Shown here piece by piece: positions 1-8,418 of a DNA stretch of 64,000 nt. Position numbers and translations under genes: made by a program. Every line of letters starts with the position of its first letter. Position 1 is the first letter of the stretch. The DNA comes from Bacillota bacterium (GTDB lineage: Bacteria > Bacillota > Negativicutes > Sporomusales > Sporomusaceae): the NCBI GenBank assembly GCA_023443285.1, contig JAEZVB010000008.1:12701-76700 (forward strand), written 5' to 3'. Under the pieces are notes generated by a model, which did no database searches, was not told the DNA's origin, and saw nothing but the letters and a program-made list of their open reading frames with translations.

Positions 1-941
1 CGGCAGTTGGCTCGGTAATGATTCCCGCTATGGAGAAAAAAGGCTTTAGTACTAAATATGCTACCGGGCTCGTGGTGGCGGCAACTACCTTAGGGATAAT
101 AATTCCGCCGAGTATACCAATGATTACATATGCTATGGTGTCAGGTGTATCTATAGGTGCACTCTTTGTAGTAGGCATGGTTCCAGGGATATTAATAGGG
201 GTTTTTCAGCTAATAGCGGTACAAATATATAAACGGAAGAATAATCTTCATTTGTTGGAACAAAATCGTGATAACGATGTTAGCTTTATGAAGGCTACGA
301 AAGATGGTATATTGGCTCTCATAATGCCAGGAATTATTTTAGTCAGCATTTTATTTGGGGTGGCTACAGCCAGTGAATCAGCAGGTATTGCTGTGTTGTA
401 CGCTTTCATTCTAGGGATTTTTATCTTTAAGGAATTGAAATTTAGCGACTTACCACGGATTATAAAAATGACAGTGATGAGTACTAGTTCAATCATGATC
501 ATTATCGGTTTTTCGATGATATTTGGCTGGATTATGTCTATGGAAAAAATTCCTGATATGCTGGCCCAATTTCTAGAAAGTATGCATTTGGGAAAAATTT
601 GGATTTTGCTTATGCTTGATATATTTATCCTGTTTCTTGGTACATTCTTGGATGTTACCCCAATTTTACTGATCGCTACTCCGATGCTTTTACCGGTGGT
701 GCAAAAATTTGGCATTGATGCATTACAGTTTGGCTCTATCTTAATGGTAGGAACAGCAATAGGATTGGCTACGCCGCCACTAGGTATGTGCTTGAACGCA
801 GCCAATAAAATCAGCAAATTGTCGATTATGGAAATTTTCCATGCTGCTTGGCCTTTTCTGCTTTGCGATCTGATTGTGTTATTAATGATTACCTTTATTC
901 CAGAACTGACAACCATACCGGCATCATGGGTTGCAAAATAA
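1..941 (+). CDS. dctM: TRAP transporter large permease (DctM), 5'-truncated by the window edge
   Basis: This is the C-terminal part (about 312 residues) of the large membrane subunit of a TRAP dicarboxylate-type transporter. With a binding protein and a small DctQ subunit it would import an organic acid using an ion gradient. The frame is open to the left edge; the first full codon is at position 3, so the ATG at 18 is internal. Family proteins are about 425 residues, so roughly 110 are missing. The visible part has many hydrophobic helices and the conserved segments GSVMIPAMEKKG, IIPPSIPMI and GLATPPLGMCLNAANKIS near the end. The substrate cannot be read from this subunit. About 250 bases without a gene follow. 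Confidence 0.9.
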   Translation, partial: AVGSVMIPAMEKKGFSTKYATGLVVAATTLGIIIPPSIPMITYAMVSGVSIGALFVVGMVPGILIGVFQLIAVQIYKRKNNLHLLEQNRDNDVSFMKATKDGILALIMPGIILVSILFGVATASESAGIAVLYAFILGIFIFKELKFSDLPRIIKMTVMSTSSIMIIIGFSMIFGWIMSMEKIPDMLAQFLESMHLGKIWILLMLDIFILFLGTFLDVTPILLIATPMLLPVVQKFGIDALQFGSILMVGTAIGLATPPLGMCLNAANKISKLSIMEIFHAAWPFLLCDLIVLLMITFIPELTTIPASWVAK

Positions 942-1189
942 ATTCCCTGTATCCCTATGAATGAATATAACAGGCCATGCGACCTTGATTTATAAACCAG
1001 TGCTATTATGGCGTGAAAGTAGTTAGTGACTTGTTGTTAATTGAGTGTCGGATATTTGTTGTTTGTATAAGTGTTGCATTTGCTAAAAAGGATTATGAAT
1101 CCTGTTAACGAAATACAAAGTTAGCGATGTACGCATTGGGTTGGGGTGTTTTGCAGTAAAGTGATAAATATGAAAGGTGGAATAAGTGT

Positions 1190-1543
1190 ATGAATGAAGA
1201 AAAAACGGTATCAAGATATGTATATCCTTGCGCTGGTGCTGCGGATGTAGGGGAAGTGACAGATCAAGTTTGTCGGAAATTGCGGCGGGAAGGATTTGCA
1301 AAAACTCCTATGAGCTGCATCACGGGGATTGCCGCTAACTTGCAACCATTTATTGAAGCGGCACAGCAGATGGATGAGCTCATCGTGATTGATGGCTGTC
1401 CTACGGTTTGTGCACGTAAAGTCATGGAGAATGCGGGGATTTCTGCCAAGTACTATTTATTGACAGATATGGGGCTAGAAAAGGGCAAGACTACGATAAC
1501 TGCCGAACTGGTTGAGGATATTTGCCAACGTATCAAAGGCTAA
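1190..1543 (+). CDS. DGC-domain putative zinc-binding protein
   Basis: A 117-residue cytoplasmic protein of the DGC family (named for its Asp-Gly-Cys motif). Conserved cysteines are Cys14 (YPCAGAADVG), Cys43 (MSCITGIA), Cys70 in IDGC and Cys74 in PTVCARK. This layout is known for the family and is thought to bind zinc; the biochemical role is not established. The ATG is preceded by AAAGGTGG at 9 bases. It stands alone between the TRAP gene and a strong terminator, so it is probably monocistronic. Members often lie near redox or metal genes, but nothing here fixes its task. Confidence 0.75.
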   Translation: MNEEKTVSRYVYPCAGAADVGEVTDQVCRKLRREGFAKTPMSCITGIAANLQPFIEAAQQMDELIVIDGCPTVCARKVMENAGISAKYYLLTDMGLEKGKTTITAELVEDICQRIKG

Positions 1544-1569
1544 GTATTGCAAATATATATTACCTGAAA

Positions 1570-1620
1570 AAGACAAAGGCAGGGACGGTGGACAACCACC
1601 GTCCCTGTCTTTGTCTTTCT
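1570..1620 (+). terminator. Strong intrinsic terminator after the DGC gene
   Basis: A 22-base-pair stem (1570-1591 with 1596-1617, one G-U pair) closes an ACAA tetraloop. The outer stem runs into T-rich sequence on the plus strand and A-rich sequence on the other side, so it may work in both directions. Confidence 0.85.
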
Positions 1621-1780
1621 TAGCTTGTATATTTCTGTCCATTATGCTGGGGTTCATTGAAAAAAAGTAAGTAGTGAATTCTTTTTACATAGTAGTGTTG
1701 CACTGGTTTATAGTTGTTAACATATACTGAAATAAATACGCATAATAAGTGCTTTAAAAAATTACAAAGAAGGTGTTTAT

Positions 1781-2395
1781 ATGCCTAAAGATATTGATTT
1801 AGATAAAACTAAAGATTTGCGTGCAAATTACAAACTTATTTCCAGTACTTCTCAGCCTGTGTATACATCATCTCTTTCCATAAATAACCCGACTATGCCC
1901 ACCGTGACGGAAGATATAGCTGTGAGTTACAACAAGTGTGGTAAACGATTTAGCGTTAATACAGGAGCGCAAACCTTTGGTTCTGGCAGTACTCCATATT
2001 TAAGAGCTGCCATTACAATCCCCGCAAATCTGACAATGTATCTTGACCGACTGCGGGCAGGAGCTACGGCTACATCAATCATAACCCTTTGGAGTTTGAG
2101 CAGCAATCCCGTAGGCTCCACTAACTCAATGAGCCGAATTTGTACTAATGTTGGTTCAGGAAAGACATCCAGTATAACGGCTGCATATTTTGATATTTCA
2201 GCTACTTCTTTTAGTGCTATACCTACAAATACTTTAATATTAACAATCGTTCTAACAAGTGGAACTTATGAGACCGATTTAGGTGGAAGAATTATTTTTC
2301 CAAGTTCATCATACTTAGGCATACAAGTTCAAAATACGACAGCATCAGGAACAGGTGTATATTGTATGATCAACGCGAGCTGGTGGGAAGTTTAG
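1781..2395 (+). CDS. Unknown protein, first of a tandem paralogue pair
   Basis: A 204-residue protein I do not recognise. It is rich in Ser, Thr, Asn and Ile with no signal peptide or membrane helix, and its composition suggests an all-beta fold. It shares with the next gene the start MPKDI, the block (A/S)(E/Q)PVYTS..SINNP.MPT near residues 28-45, the region YNK...RFSV.TGA, the phrase DRLRAG, the phrase GGR(I/V)IF and the ending SWWEV. Composition and conserved Trp-Trp end resemble small phage or capsule-like structural proteins, but that is only an impression. Start: AGAAGGTG lies 6 bases before the ATG. A possible promoter (TTGCAC at 1698, CATATA at 1721, 17-base spacer) precedes it. Confidence 0.7.
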   Translation: MPKDIDLDKTKDLRANYKLISSTSQPVYTSSLSINNPTMPTVTEDIAVSYNKCGKRFSVNTGAQTFGSGSTPYLRAAITIPANLTMYLDRLRAGATATSIITLWSLSSNPVGSTNSMSRICTNVGSGKTSSITAAYFDISATSFSAIPTNTLILTIVLTSGTYETDLGGRIIFPSSSYLGIQVQNTTASGTGVYCMINASWWEV

Positions 2396-2442
2396 TTAGC
2401 CGATGGATTAAGTGAGTTGCATATTTGAGAGGAGGTGTTTTT

Positions 2443-3042
2443 ATGCCTAAAGATATTGAGATAGACTCTAAAGAGTTGCGTTCAAATATTAAAATTATTT
2501 CTAGTGCCGCAGAACCTGTGTATACATCAACTGTTTCTATTAATAATCCGGCTATGCCGACAGGAACGGAGGAATTGGCTTTAGCTTATAATAAGCTGCA
2601 AAGTCGTTTTAGTGTTAGTACAGGCGCTCGAAATGTAGCTAAAGATAATTTTCTTGTACTATATATTACAATTCCAACCAATATAGAAAAAACAATATAT
2701 TTTGATAGATTACGAGCCGGAAATAGTGACTTATCACAAATAGATATGTTTGTTCTTACTTCAGCAGCAACTACTACACCACTAACTATAAATAATAGTT
2801 ATATTGGGTCTTTGGCTTCGACTAAGGTTACAGCAGGATATAACACTACAGATCCCGGCATCGCTAATAATCTTGCTTTACAAACATTAATTTTGGCTGG
2901 TGGAGTAAATTATGAAACAGAGTATGGGGGACGAGTTATATTTCAAATTCCAACCTCACCACTGTATTACTGCATAAGGGTAAAAAATATCGGAACTGTA
3001 GCATCATCCAGTATGATTAGCTTAAGCTGGTGGGAAGTATAA
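2443..3042 (+). CDS. Unknown protein, second of a tandem paralogue pair
   Basis: A 199-residue paralogue of the preceding gene, 47 bases downstream and likely cotranscribed. The ATG at 2443 is preferred over an in-frame TTG at 2425 because GGAGGTG sits 5 bases before it and the resulting N-terminus (MPKDIE) matches the upstream copy. The two copies share N-terminal, central (FDRLRAG / LDRLRAG) and C-terminal (SWWEV) blocks but differ in between, which fits an old duplication with diverging surface loops. No cysteines, signal peptide or membrane segment are seen. Function unknown; a structural or secreted assembly role is possible but unsupported. Confidence 0.7.
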   Translation: MPKDIEIDSKELRSNIKIISSAAEPVYTSTVSINNPAMPTGTEELALAYNKLQSRFSVSTGARNVAKDNFLVLYITIPTNIEKTIYFDRLRAGNSDLSQIDMFVLTSAATTTPLTINNSYIGSLASTKVTAGYNTTDPGIANNLALQTLILAGGVNYETEYGGRVIFQIPTSPLYYCIRVKNIGTVASSSMISLSWWEV

Positions 3043-3275
3043 GTATTCTTCTTTATTGCTAATGTACATCCTATAAGGAAAGAATATGATATTTTTTCAT
3101 ATAGTATTATTTTAATCATATAGTATTAGTTTGGGGGAGTGTATACAGTAATACAATTAATTACGACGAAAATATTGTGGAAAATAATGTATTGAGTAGA
3201 AATGGGTAACATGATATAATCTGGATAAATCAAGTAAATAAGTTCCATTATTAAATAACATATATATACCTAAAG

Positions 3276-3326
3276 CAAAGGTGCTTATTCGAAGAGTAAC
3301 TTCGAGTCAGCACTTTTATTTTTTTA
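3276..3326 (+). terminator. Intrinsic terminator in the 386-base gap before the chemoreceptor
   Basis: AAAGGTGCT at 3277 pairs with AGCACTTTT, and inside it CGAAG pairs with CTTCG; a run of T follows at 3319-3326. It would end the transcript of the paralogue pair. The rest of the gap (3043-3428) is AT-rich and I see no other gene or clear promoter in it. Confidence 0.6.
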
Positions 3327-3428
3327 CTTAGGATTAGAAAGGTGTGTGATGGTAAAGGGGTTGACAACATCTACAGAGTTTGCAAAAAGCTAAGGAAAGG
3401 ACACTTTGAAAAAAGAGGAGGAGACAAA

Positions 3429-5177
3429 ATGCCTTCATTTATTAGACAAAATTGTCAGATGGTAATGTGCTGGTTTGTATTGCTCGCCATAATAATATGT
3501 TGCATCAGTACTTTTACGGATAGGATTATTGCCGCAACTGTCGTGACAATCTTATTCAGTGTATCACTTTACGAGTCTACTAAATTTCGCCGCACAGCCG
3601 AAATGACACTGGAATACCTAAAACGAGGTGCCCTTGGGGATTATGTTGTTATGGAAAAGGCCCTTACGGTTTGTAGGGACTTTGCAACTACCATCGATAC
3701 CGCGATAAAGGCTAGACAGGTTGACCGTAGGCAAATCCTGTCAATACAAAAAAAACTCATGCTTGACAATCCGGAGTTTATTGGAATACAAGTTTTATTT
3801 GAGCCAAACGCAATTGACGGAAAAGATGCAAGTTATAAAAATGTGGAGGGAAATGACAATAACGGACGTTTTATTCCATATTATTTTCGCAATAGAGATG
3901 GATCAGTTGGCCTTAATCTCCTGAGCAACCTGGAAACTGATGATTATTATACTCTGCCGCGTAAGCAAAGAAGAGACTTGATTCTTAAGCCATACGATTT
4001 TGAAATAAACGGAATTAAGGTTCTCATGACGACCATTGCCGTCCCCATTCTTTCTGGCAGCCATTTTCTTGGTATGGTAGGAGTGGATATTGAATTAAAG
4101 GATGTCAAGGAAATTTATGACGATGTGGTTTTCTATAAAAACCGATTTGATTATCTTTCCAATGAAAGAATGGAACATAATATCTCCTCCCGAAGTGACG
4201 TATTCAGCATTCTTGGTCAAGTGATTAAAGCAACTGTCAATAATCAGAAGGAAATACTAACTCGCTTATTGCAAACCTCGGAGCAGGTTGCGCAAACCTC
4301 AGACGGCCTTAAGGATACTGCCCAAAAATCATATTCTGCAGCCGACTCTGTTGCAAGAACCATGGAAGAGTTTGCCCAAAGTACAAGTGAACAGGCCGCA
4401 AGCACAGAGCAAGGCTCTGACATGATCCAGCAGCTGGGTGAGATAATTGAACAGGATCAGGAGCTGTTACAGCAATTGAATGCTGCAACGCAAATTGTGG
4501 AACAAATGCGAAATGAAGGCAGCACTGCCATTAAGGAATTGGTCACGCGAACCTATGAAAGAGAAAACTTTGACGATAAAATTAGGGATAGTATTGAAAG
4601 GACTAATGACAGTGCAGAGAAAATAAATTCAGCCAGTCAGGTTATCCAGGCTATTGCTTCACAAACCAATTTATTAGCCTTAAATGCAGCCATTGAAGCT
4701 GCGCGAGCCGGTGAAGCGGGGCGGGGGTTTGCAGTGGTTGCGGAAGAAATTAGAAAACTTGCTGAACAATCAAGCTCTTCCACCCAGGAGATTAATGGGA
4801 TAGTGCAGAATTTGCAACTGAATTCGCAAAATGCAGTTGAAATTATGAATGCGAGCGCACGAATTGCTTATGAACAGAAGGAAAGCGTTACCATTACCGG
4901 GGAAAAATTCGATGAAATTGCTAAGGCGATTGCAAGAACAGAAGAAATCATCGTTATTTTGAATGACTCGAGTAAAAAAATGAGCGAAGGGAAGACGGGT
5001 ATTATTGACGTCTTCACCAATTTATCTGCAATAGCACAACAAAATGCTGCGTCTGGCGAAGAGATTGCCGCCACAGTGGAGGAAGTAACGGAATCAATGG
5101 AGCGAATCTCTTCTGAAAGTAACCATCTAGCAGTGATATCAAAAGAACTGCAAGATGCGATTGATGTATTTCGTTAA
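3429..5177 (+). CDS. Methyl-accepting chemotaxis protein with Cache-like sensor
   Basis: A 582-residue chemoreceptor. The ATG at 3429 follows GAGGAGGAGA and is preferred over a GTG at 3342. Two hydrophobic segments lie close together at residues 11-29 and 33-49. A Cache/PDC-like sensor follows at about 75-245 (segments GRFIPYYFR and LGMVGVDI), then a long coiled coil, with the signalling tip at about 410-450 (ASQTNLLALNAAIEAARAGE). There is no HAMP domain and no membrane helix after the Cache-like region, so that region would face the cytoplasm. It should feed a CheA/CheW complex, absent from this window. Ligand unknown. Confidence 0.85.
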   Translation: MPSFIRQNCQMVMCWFVLLAIIICCISTFTDRIIAATVVTILFSVSLYESTKFRRTAEMTLEYLKRGALGDYVVMEKALTVCRDFATTIDTAIKARQVDRRQILSIQKKLMLDNPEFIGIQVLFEPNAIDGKDASYKNVEGNDNNGRFIPYYFRNRDGSVGLNLLSNLETDDYYTLPRKQRRDLILKPYDFEINGIKVLMTTIAVPILSGSHFLGMVGVDIELKDVKEIYDDVVFYKNRFDYLSNERMEHNISSRSDVFSILGQVIKATVNNQKEILTRLLQTSEQVAQTSDGLKDTAQKSYSAADSVARTMEEFAQSTSEQAASTEQGSDMIQQLGEIIEQDQELLQQLNAATQIVEQMRNEGSTAIKELVTRTYERENFDDKIRDSIERTNDSAEKINSASQVIQAIASQTNLLALNAAIEAARAGEAGRGFAVVAEEIRKLAEQSSSSTQEINGIVQNLQLNSQNAVEIMNASARIAYEQKESVTITGEKFDEIAKAIARTEEIIVILNDSSKKMSEGKTGIIDVFTNLSAIAQQNAASGEEIAATVEEVTESMERISSESNHLAVISKELQDAIDVFR

Positions 5178-5277
5178 GAATAACTTACTTTAACTACCTA
5201 TTTGTAAGGGGGAAAACCAATACACGTGTGGTTAAAAAAATTATAGCTATATAAGGGTAACATTGTGGCTCTGAAGA

Positions 5278-6228
5278 TTAATCCAAACTGCCTTGACAAC
5301 TGCTGCCTGCTCCGGCAGTACAGCAATAGCAATGATCGTCTACCAATACCTCACACATTAACTCTTCTGGCGTGAAATCGGCAATTGTTTTTGGTGAACC
5401 AATGCGCATACCAAGTGCCTGGTTGAAATCACAGTCATAAACTGCACCGTCCCAGCCTATATTGACTTGCGATACACACATAACTTTCTTAAGGTTGTCC
5501 TTATTATAATTATCAAATAGCAAATTCATATAAGTATCTAATTCTCCAGCTTTTGCTAAATATTCTTTAAAACGACCACCTGGTGCATTGGTAATAGTGA
5601 AAAGATGATTAAATTCAATTCCAAAATTGTTTTGAAGCTGTTCTTTATAGGCTGCTTGCAATACCGCCTGCGGCCCTGGTAAAAAAGCCCCGCCAGGATT
5701 GTACACAAGATCAAGGATGAGTCCTGTTTTTTCTTTTCCATAACCAACACTGTTTAATAATTTCAATGTACGGATGTTACTGGTAAATACACCATTGCCT
5801 CTTTGTTCATTGACATTTTCTTCGCCATAACAAGGTAATGAACCGACAAGTTCAATTCTATTTGCTCTAAATAGATCAATCAAATGCTTATACTTATCTG
5901 TGGCCAAAAGCGTCATATTGGTTCTGACTAAAATACGTTTTATTGTACTGATTTTACGCAGTTCTTCTATTAGCATCGGAAGGTGAGGATTCATTTCGGG
6001 CGATCCCCCGGTAATATCAACAGTAGCTGCTTTCGTTTCATTGATAAATTTGAGACAGGCTCTCATTGTTTCGGCACTCATTTGTTCTGAACGAGTAGGT
6101 CCTGCTTGCACATGGCAATGGTTACATGCTAAATTGCAAATATACCCGACATTCATCTGCACAATATCGATTTTGTTTCTGACCAGTTTTGCACCAATTT
6201 CTTTGCTAGTTTCACAGAAAGTTTTCAT
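5278..6228 (-). CDS. ArsS-like radical SAM protein with Cys-rich C-terminus
   Basis: A 316-residue radical SAM enzyme. The cluster motif CNLACNHC lies at about residues 32-39, followed by the glycine-rich ITGGSPEMN typical of the fold. The C-terminus is rich in cysteine: HCYCCTAGAGSSCQG. This combination matches the ArsS (arsenosugar biosynthesis) / radical SAM-Cys-rich family, some members of which carry selenocysteine in the C-terminal motif; here all positions are Cys. The ATG at 6228 follows GAGGGA and is preferred over an upstream TTG at 6261. No arsM or other arsenic gene is near, so an arsenosugar role is not supported by context. Its promoter carries the TTGCAATC element shared with the next two units. 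Confidence 0.75.
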   Translation of the reverse strand: MKTFCETSKEIGAKLVRNKIDIVQMNVGYICNLACNHCHVQAGPTRSEQMSAETMRACLKFINETKAATVDITGGSPEMNPHLPMLIEELRKISTIKRILVRTNMTLLATDKYKHLIDLFRANRIELVGSLPCYGEENVNEQRGNGVFTSNIRTLKLLNSVGYGKEKTGLILDLVYNPGGAFLPGPQAVLQAAYKEQLQNNFGIEFNHLFTITNAPGGRFKEYLAKAGELDTYMNLLFDNYNKDNLKKVMCVSQVNIGWDGAVYDCDFNQALGMRIGSPKTIADFTPEELMCEVLVDDHCYCCTAGAGSSCQGSLD

Positions 6229-6260
6229 GTATATCCCTCGTTCCTTATTTGTTAGTTCCA

Positions 6261-6289
6261 ATAATATAGTATTTTATTTTTGATTGCAA
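6261..6289 (-). promoter_or_regulatory. Promoter of the ArsS-like gene with TTGCAATC element
   Basis: On the minus strand TTGCAA (plus 6284-6289) and TATTAT (plus 6261-6266) are 17 bases apart, a sigma-A-like layout starting about 26-30 bases before the ATG. The -35 box is part of the TTGCAATC octamer. Confidence 0.45.
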
Positions 6290-6319
6290 GTAATTTTGTA
6301 TTTGCAATCAAAAATAAAA
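6272..6319. repeat. Inverted repeat with GATTGCAA-N12-TTGCAATC core
   Basis: Two perfect 18-base arms (6272-6289 and 6302-6319) are separated by 12 bases. The inner ends are GATTGCAA and TTGCAATC. It lies between the divergent ArsS-like and Rep_3-like genes. The same core with the same 12-base gap recurs at 7237-7264. It may be an operator; as RNA it would also fold as a hairpin followed by an A-rich tract. Confidence 0.7.
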
Positions 6320-6350
6320 AAAGAGTATCTATTGCGGATGTGGATACAAC

Positions 6351-6380
6351 TTGCAATCGATAGATGGCCTGCTATATAAT
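6351..6380 (+). promoter_or_regulatory. Promoter of the Rep_3-like gene with TTGCAATC element
   Basis: TTGCAA at 6351-6356, an 18-base spacer and TATAAT at 6375-6380. The -35 box extends to the octamer TTGCAATC, as in the neighbouring units. Confidence 0.6.
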
Positions 6381-6411
6381 AGTGTTATAAAGTGGAAAAT
6401 TGGAGGTTGTT

Positions 6412-7221
6412 TTGAAAAAAGATTTTGATAATGAACCATTTGTATCTGCAGCGCTTCATCCTGAGGGGCTTACAAATAAGCCGAATAAATCGATCAGTGT
6501 GGGAAATGTAATTGGACGCCGCGACCCTCTTACTGAGCTTCAACAAAAAATGCTTACGGCGGCTATCTCTCAACTGCAAGTATCCAAAACAAGTGCGTCC
6601 AGCCAATCAGAATGCGGGCTGTCGATTAGCGATTTTTTAGAAGTTTGCAATCTCGACGCAAACCAACTCTATGCTTCTTTGGTTAATGAACTTGAAAAGG
6701 TATCCACAAAAGGAGTTTGGCTATATGAAAAAAATAGTCGAAGGTTAATTAGGACACAGTGGTTTCAAAGTATTGAATATACTGAGGAAAAGATAACTTT
6801 TCAGTTCACCGATAAAATACTGCATTTGTTTTCGACAATGGATCCTAACGATTTTGAGTGTCAGTTAATCAAAGGAATCCAATATAGAGGCAAACATACG
6901 TTAGCTGTTTTTGATATCATTTGGTCTTCAAAGGCTAAAGAGATTACCGAATATACGATTGCGGAACTTATGAAACTATTATCTTTGGAGCATACAAGAT
7001 ATTCTTATGGACAGCTAAAACTTCGGGTTTTAGAACCTTCACTTCAAGAAATTTATGATTGGGACAAAGCTATATTTGTTCGGTTTGGGCCAACGTTTTC
7101 CGGCCGTAGGGCAGAAGGTATTTGGTTTCAAGTAATAACAGGAGAAGAAGCCGAAAGAATGCGAGAAAAGGAGCCGGAGTTTAAATTTGCGCTTCCTGAA
7201 CAGAAACCGATCGGTGATTAG
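6412..7221 (+). CDS. Rep_3-family initiator-like DNA-binding protein
   Basis: A 269-residue protein resembling the Rep_3 plasmid replication initiators, which have two winged-helix domains. Family-like features are the N-terminal DPLTELQQKMLTAAISQL, the middle block LAVFDIIWSS and the C-terminal LKLRVLEPSLQEI. The TTG at 6412 is chosen because TGGAGG ends 5 bases before it. There is no iteron array, partition gene or mobilisation gene nearby, so this seems to be a chromosomal Rep_3 relative, perhaps acting as a regulator. It is bracketed by two copies of a GATTGCAA-N12-TTGCAATC dyad. That it binds these sites is inference. Confidence 0.7.
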   Translation: MKKDFDNEPFVSAALHPEGLTNKPNKSISVGNVIGRRDPLTELQQKMLTAAISQLQVSKTSASSQSECGLSISDFLEVCNLDANQLYASLVNELEKVSTKGVWLYEKNSRRLIRTQWFQSIEYTEEKITFQFTDKILHLFSTMDPNDFECQLIKGIQYRGKHTLAVFDIIWSSKAKEITEYTIAELMKLLSLEHTRYSYGQLKLRVLEPSLQEIYDWDKAIFVRFGPTFSGRRAEGIWFQVITGEEAERMREKEPEFKFALPEQKPIGD

Positions 7222-7224
7222 TTA

Positions 7225-7276
7225 AGAAGAGCATTGAATTGCAAAGTTGTTTTGACTTGCAATCCAATGCTCTTCT
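7225..7276. repeat. Second inverted repeat with the TTGCAATC core
   Basis: Twenty-base arms (7225-7244 and 7257-7276, one mismatch that would be a wobble pair in RNA) with a 12-base gap. The core is AATTGCAA-N12-TTGCAATC, the same geometry as the dyad at 6272-6319. It may double as a terminator for the Rep_3-like gene, though no T run follows. Confidence 0.65.
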
Positions 7277-7286
7277 ATTATATAAT
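7257..7286 (+). promoter_or_regulatory. Promoter of the radical SAM/ABC operon with TTGCAATC element
   Basis: TTGCAA at 7257-7262, an 18-base spacer and a perfect TATAAT at 7281-7286. Spacing and -35 sequence equal those at 6351-6380. The -35 box lies in the right arm of the inverted repeat, so a protein bound to the dyad would cover the promoter. Confidence 0.6.
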
Positions 7287-7388
7287 GGATACAAGATAAA
7301 AGATAGAAAACAATGTGGAAATCATTTTATCGAAGACATGTTATTTGGAATATAACTTGGATTTTCACAAGAACGGAGTACATAAGAA

Positions 7389-8384
7389 ATGGATAAAAAT
7401 ATCGCTCAAGTGATTCAGAAGGCTGTTAACGGTGGAGAAATCAATGCGTTGGAGTTAAGGGAATTGCTTAGTGTACACTATCTTTCCGAAGAAGCCTATG
7501 TGATTCAACAGGCTTCAAGAAGACTCAGCAGCGCGACTTCAAAGGGGAAAGCTGAAGTTCATGGTCAGGTGGGAATTGATGTTGGGCCATGTTCCAAAAA
7601 CTGCGATTTTTGTTCTTTTGCAGCTAAAAATAATATTTTTCATGAAGCAAAAGTACACGCTTTATCAGATATTATTGAAAAATGCCTTGCGCTTGAAAAC
7701 GCCGGCGCTAACGCAATTTATCTTATGGCAACGGCGGCTGTTAGCCTTAATGAATTCATTAAAATAGGGAAAGAAGTGAAAGCTTCCTTAAAATCAGAAA
7801 TTCCTCTTGTGGCAAACATCGACGATTTCGATGCGGAAGGGGCAAAGCAACTAAAAAAAGCTGGATTTGCGGGAATTTATCATTGTGTTCGCATCGGCGA
7901 GGGAAAAATTACAGACATTGATCCTAAAGTGCGGATAAGAACTATTCATGCGGCTCAAAAGGCAGGGTTGCTGTTAGGAACAAGCGTAGGTCCGGTTGGA
8001 CCGGAACATACGCTTGATGAGCTAGTGGAGACTACTATATTAACCAGAAGCCTAAAGCCGGTAAATAATGCTTCATGCCGTCGCATCAATATCCCCGGTT
8101 TACCGCTTACAGCTCATGGCGCGATGAATTACGGACAAATGGCGCATATTCTTGCGGCGATTCGGCTGGCCAGCGGCTATGACATCATTGGTCATGGTAC
8201 ACACGAACCAAATGGCATAGGTGCGATGGCTGGGGCTAATCTGTTTTGGGCTGAACAAGGAGCCAATCCAAGAGATACTAGCGAACATACAGTAAGAGGC
8301 TGGACGATAGAAGGGGCGCAAGCAGTACTGAAAGAAGCCGGTTGGGATATATTAGCGGGCCCGTCGGTTATGTTTGGCTGTTAA
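7389..8384 (+). CDS. BioB-like radical SAM enzyme
   Basis: A 331-residue radical SAM protein related to biotin synthase/HydE-type enzymes. The cluster motif is Cys68-X3-Cys72-X2-Cys75 (PCSKNCDFCSF). The region ASCRRINIPGLPL at about residue 226 resembles the C-terminal half of BioB-like barrels. The substrate is not evident: no biotin, thiamine or hydrogenase maturation gene is nearby. It stands 34 bases before a binding-protein gene of an ABC transporter, with which it is likely cotranscribed, so its product or substrate may be what the transporter handles. An ACGGAG site precedes the ATG. Confidence 0.7.
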   Translation: MDKNIAQVIQKAVNGGEINALELRELLSVHYLSEEAYVIQQASRRLSSATSKGKAEVHGQVGIDVGPCSKNCDFCSFAAKNNIFHEAKVHALSDIIEKCLALENAGANAIYLMATAAVSLNEFIKIGKEVKASLKSEIPLVANIDDFDAEGAKQLKKAGFAGIYHCVRIGEGKITDIDPKVRIRTIHAAQKAGLLLGTSVGPVGPEHTLDELVETTILTRSLKPVNNASCRRINIPGLPLTAHGAMNYGQMAHILAAIRLASGYDIIGHGTHEPNGIGAMAGANLFWAEQGANPRDTSEHTVRGWTIEGAQAVLKEAGWDILAGPSVMFGC

Positions 8385-8418
8385 TACATTTTAATGAATG
8401 ACGAAGAGGTGTTAATTT

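Noticed and set aside
248..916. Minus-strand open frame of 222 codons in the TRAP permease gene.
   Set aside because: It is a shadow of the clearly coding plus strand; composition is atypical and no start site is seen.
3276..3326. Hairpin before the chemoreceptor gene as a c-di-GMP riboswitch.
   Set aside because: None of the conserved c-di-GMP-I or -II core sequences is present; it is a plain terminator with a T run.
6272..7276. Rep_3-like gene with inverted repeats as a plasmid origin.
   Set aside because: There are no tandem iterons, AT-rich opening region, partition or mobilisation genes, and the flanks are ordinary chromosomal genes; the repeats fit operators better.
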